A DNA stretch of 16,943 nucleotides from contig CAYSXY010000046.1 of the NCBI GenBank assembly GCA_964435165.1, forward strand, positions 1 to 16,943, in the 5' to 3' direction. Position numbers and translations under genes: made by a program. The stretch is from CAYSXY01 sp964435165. GTDB lineage: Bacteria > Pseudomonadota > Alphaproteobacteria > Rickettsiales > RI-342. This document shows positions 16,033 through 16,943 of this stretch, piece after piece. How positions within the stretch are numbered: the first letter of the stretch is position 1; each line of letters starts with the position of its first letter. The notes beneath the pieces were generated by a model that searched no databases, had not been told where the DNA came from, and saw nothing but the letters and a program-made list of their open reading frames with translations.

Positions 16033-16716
16033 TCATCCCCACATATGCCCCTGAAACCAGAGCAGTGACGGATAGGCTGCCACCCACACCCAGACAAAAC
16101 GATTGAGGCCGAACAGGCAGGCATTGGCCAGGTGAAAGCTCAGCGCGACACTTAATCCGAGGATAAGGGTGGGTTGTGACAGCAGGCATAAAGGAAAGCA
16201 TAATTCAAACACTATCACGGCCAATGACATGAATCGCAGCAGGCGCGGCTTCTCCGCCCACCCGCGCACACTCTCGCTGGCCGGGTATGCCGAAAAATGA
16301 AACACGTCCTGCAATGCGCGACCGCTCCGCCACTCCGGGTTGATGAGCTTCACCCAGCCCGCCATGACATAAGACAGCATCGTCTGCAGCGCCAGATAGC
16401 CGAATGCGACCTCCGGCCACAGCGTGCCCGGCAGCCAATGTACGGCGCACAGGAAGCACAAAATCAGCAACCCCATACGGTCGCTGCCACCATTATAGGG
16501 CCCTTGAAAACGATGCAGCACCATCAGCGCGTGGAGCACCAAGGCAAGCAGCGTCCATTCTGGATGTAACCCAATCACAAGCAGAATACTCAGTATCAGC
16601 CGCACCGAAAATAAACGTCTTTCGCTTGATTCTGCGACCAGATGCTCAAGGCTGGATTGAATCAATGCCAGCCCGAGCAGGATTTCCGTCAGCCGCACCG
16701 CTATATCCAGCGTCAT
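16033..16716 (-). CDS. HTTM-like integral membrane protein
   Basis: This 227-residue polytopic membrane protein resembles the HTTM (horizontally transferred transmembrane) domain shared with vitamin K-dependent gamma-carboxylase. Family-like features are YNGGSDRMGLL (74-84), the segment SYVMAGWVKL (115-124) with Lys123 followed by NPEWRSG, a membrane glutamate in VFELCFPL (Glu171), and a C-terminal helix starting SFHLANACLFGLNRF (193-207). At least six hydrophobic segments are visible, with no separate lumenal domain. The start ATG overlaps the stop of the upstream small ORF as ATGA. Most bacterial HTTM proteins have no proven function, and I give none. Confidence 0.75.
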   Translation of the reverse strand: MTLDIAVRLTEILLGLALIQSSLEHLVAESSERRLFSVRLILSILLVIGLHPEWTLLALVLHALMVLHRFQGPYNGGSDRMGLLILCFLCAVHWLPGTLWPEVAFGYLALQTMLSYVMAGWVKLINPEWRSGRALQDVFHFSAYPASESVRGWAEKPRLLRFMSLAVIVFELCFPLCLLSQPTLILGLSVALSFHLANACLFGLNRFVWVWVAAYPSLLWFQGHMWG

Positions 16717-16937
16717 ATGCGTTCATCCTGAGTCATGGAATATATATCGGAAAGGAAGGCAATATGCTGCTGCAGTTCTTCGCCATCCCGGCTCCAGAAA
16801 ACGAGACGCCATTGCAGGTGCGGCATGGCAGCGGGGCGATTACTCTTATCGGTCAGTGCAGAGCGGATGCGTGCTGTTATTTCCTGCATGGCATGTGTGC
16901 TGTCTTGCTGTATCACCCGCTCTGCACAGCTAATCAT
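16713..16937 (-). CDS. Small ORF coupled to HTTM-like gene, possibly partial
   Basis: A 74-residue frame ends in TGA at 16713-16715 and overlaps the HTTM-like start by 4 bases, a pattern typical of genuine cotranslated pairs. The product is soluble and helical, with a central PHLQWRLVFWSRDGEEL strand-helix stretch. The ATG at 16937 has only six bases of upstream window, and the frame is still open at the edge, so the gene may begin outside and this may be only its C-terminal part. The family is not recognised. Confidence 0.55.
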   Translation of the reverse strand: MISCAERVIQQDSTHAMQEITARIRSALTDKSNRPAAMPHLQWRLVFWSRDGEELQQHIAFLSDIYSMTQDERI

Positions 16938-16943
16938 ATATAG

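Noticed and set aside
16404..16943. 179-codon + strand frame at the right edge
   Set aside because: It runs antisense across the HTTM-like gene and its coupled ORF, and its peptide shows no protein-like pattern, while the - strand genes do.

Overview
The window looks like chromosomal DNA of an alphaproteobacterium with roughly balanced base composition. The main evidence is the gene order zwf-pgl-edd-glk, a classical alphaproteobacterial Entner-Doudoroff (ED) arrangement (Caulobacter; Zymomonas is similar). The assignment rests on gene order and protein motifs only, and the species is not identifiable from here.

Left edge (1-1446): an AT-richer two-gene cassette on the + strand encodes a 58-residue orphan protein and a Clp-fold serine protease of the SDH family. 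A dyad overlaps the likely -35 box of its promoter. Convergent to it, and overlapping its last 8 bases, is a coding-like 73-codon tail on the - strand. That tail directly follows the pgmB stop codon in the same frame and has no good start, so it looks like a gene remnant.

Centre (1447-12744): an almost complete sugar catabolic module. A divergent promoter region at about 4494-4594 carries a perfect 16-bp palindrome of LacI-operator type. Leftward from it run a GH65 disaccharide phosphorylase and beta-phosphoglucomutase, coupled by an ATGA overlap. Rightward runs an MFS sugar transporter. Facing the transporter is a leftward operon: zwf, pgl, edd, glk, eda and a Gfo/Idh/MocA oxidoreductase. 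Together the genes predict uptake of an alpha-glucosyl disaccharide (maltose or trehalose type) and phosphorolysis to glucose plus beta-glucose-1-phosphate. Glk and PgmB bring both halves to glucose-6-phosphate, and Zwf, Pgl, Edd and Eda convert that to pyruvate and glyceraldehyde-3-phosphate.

Right part (12745-16943): a 395-base divergent intergenic region contains two promoter-like elements that share a 10-base motif, and a leader hairpin. It is followed by two unrecognised genes in convergent orientation (a 527-residue multi-pass membrane protein and a 395-residue soluble protein). Next come an HTTM-like membrane protein and, at the window edge, a small ORF overlapping it by 4 bases. I see no rRNA, tRNA, CRISPR array, complete insertion sequence or convincing intrinsic terminator. 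The best candidates for undescribed biology are the protease cassette at the left edge and the two orphan genes on the right.
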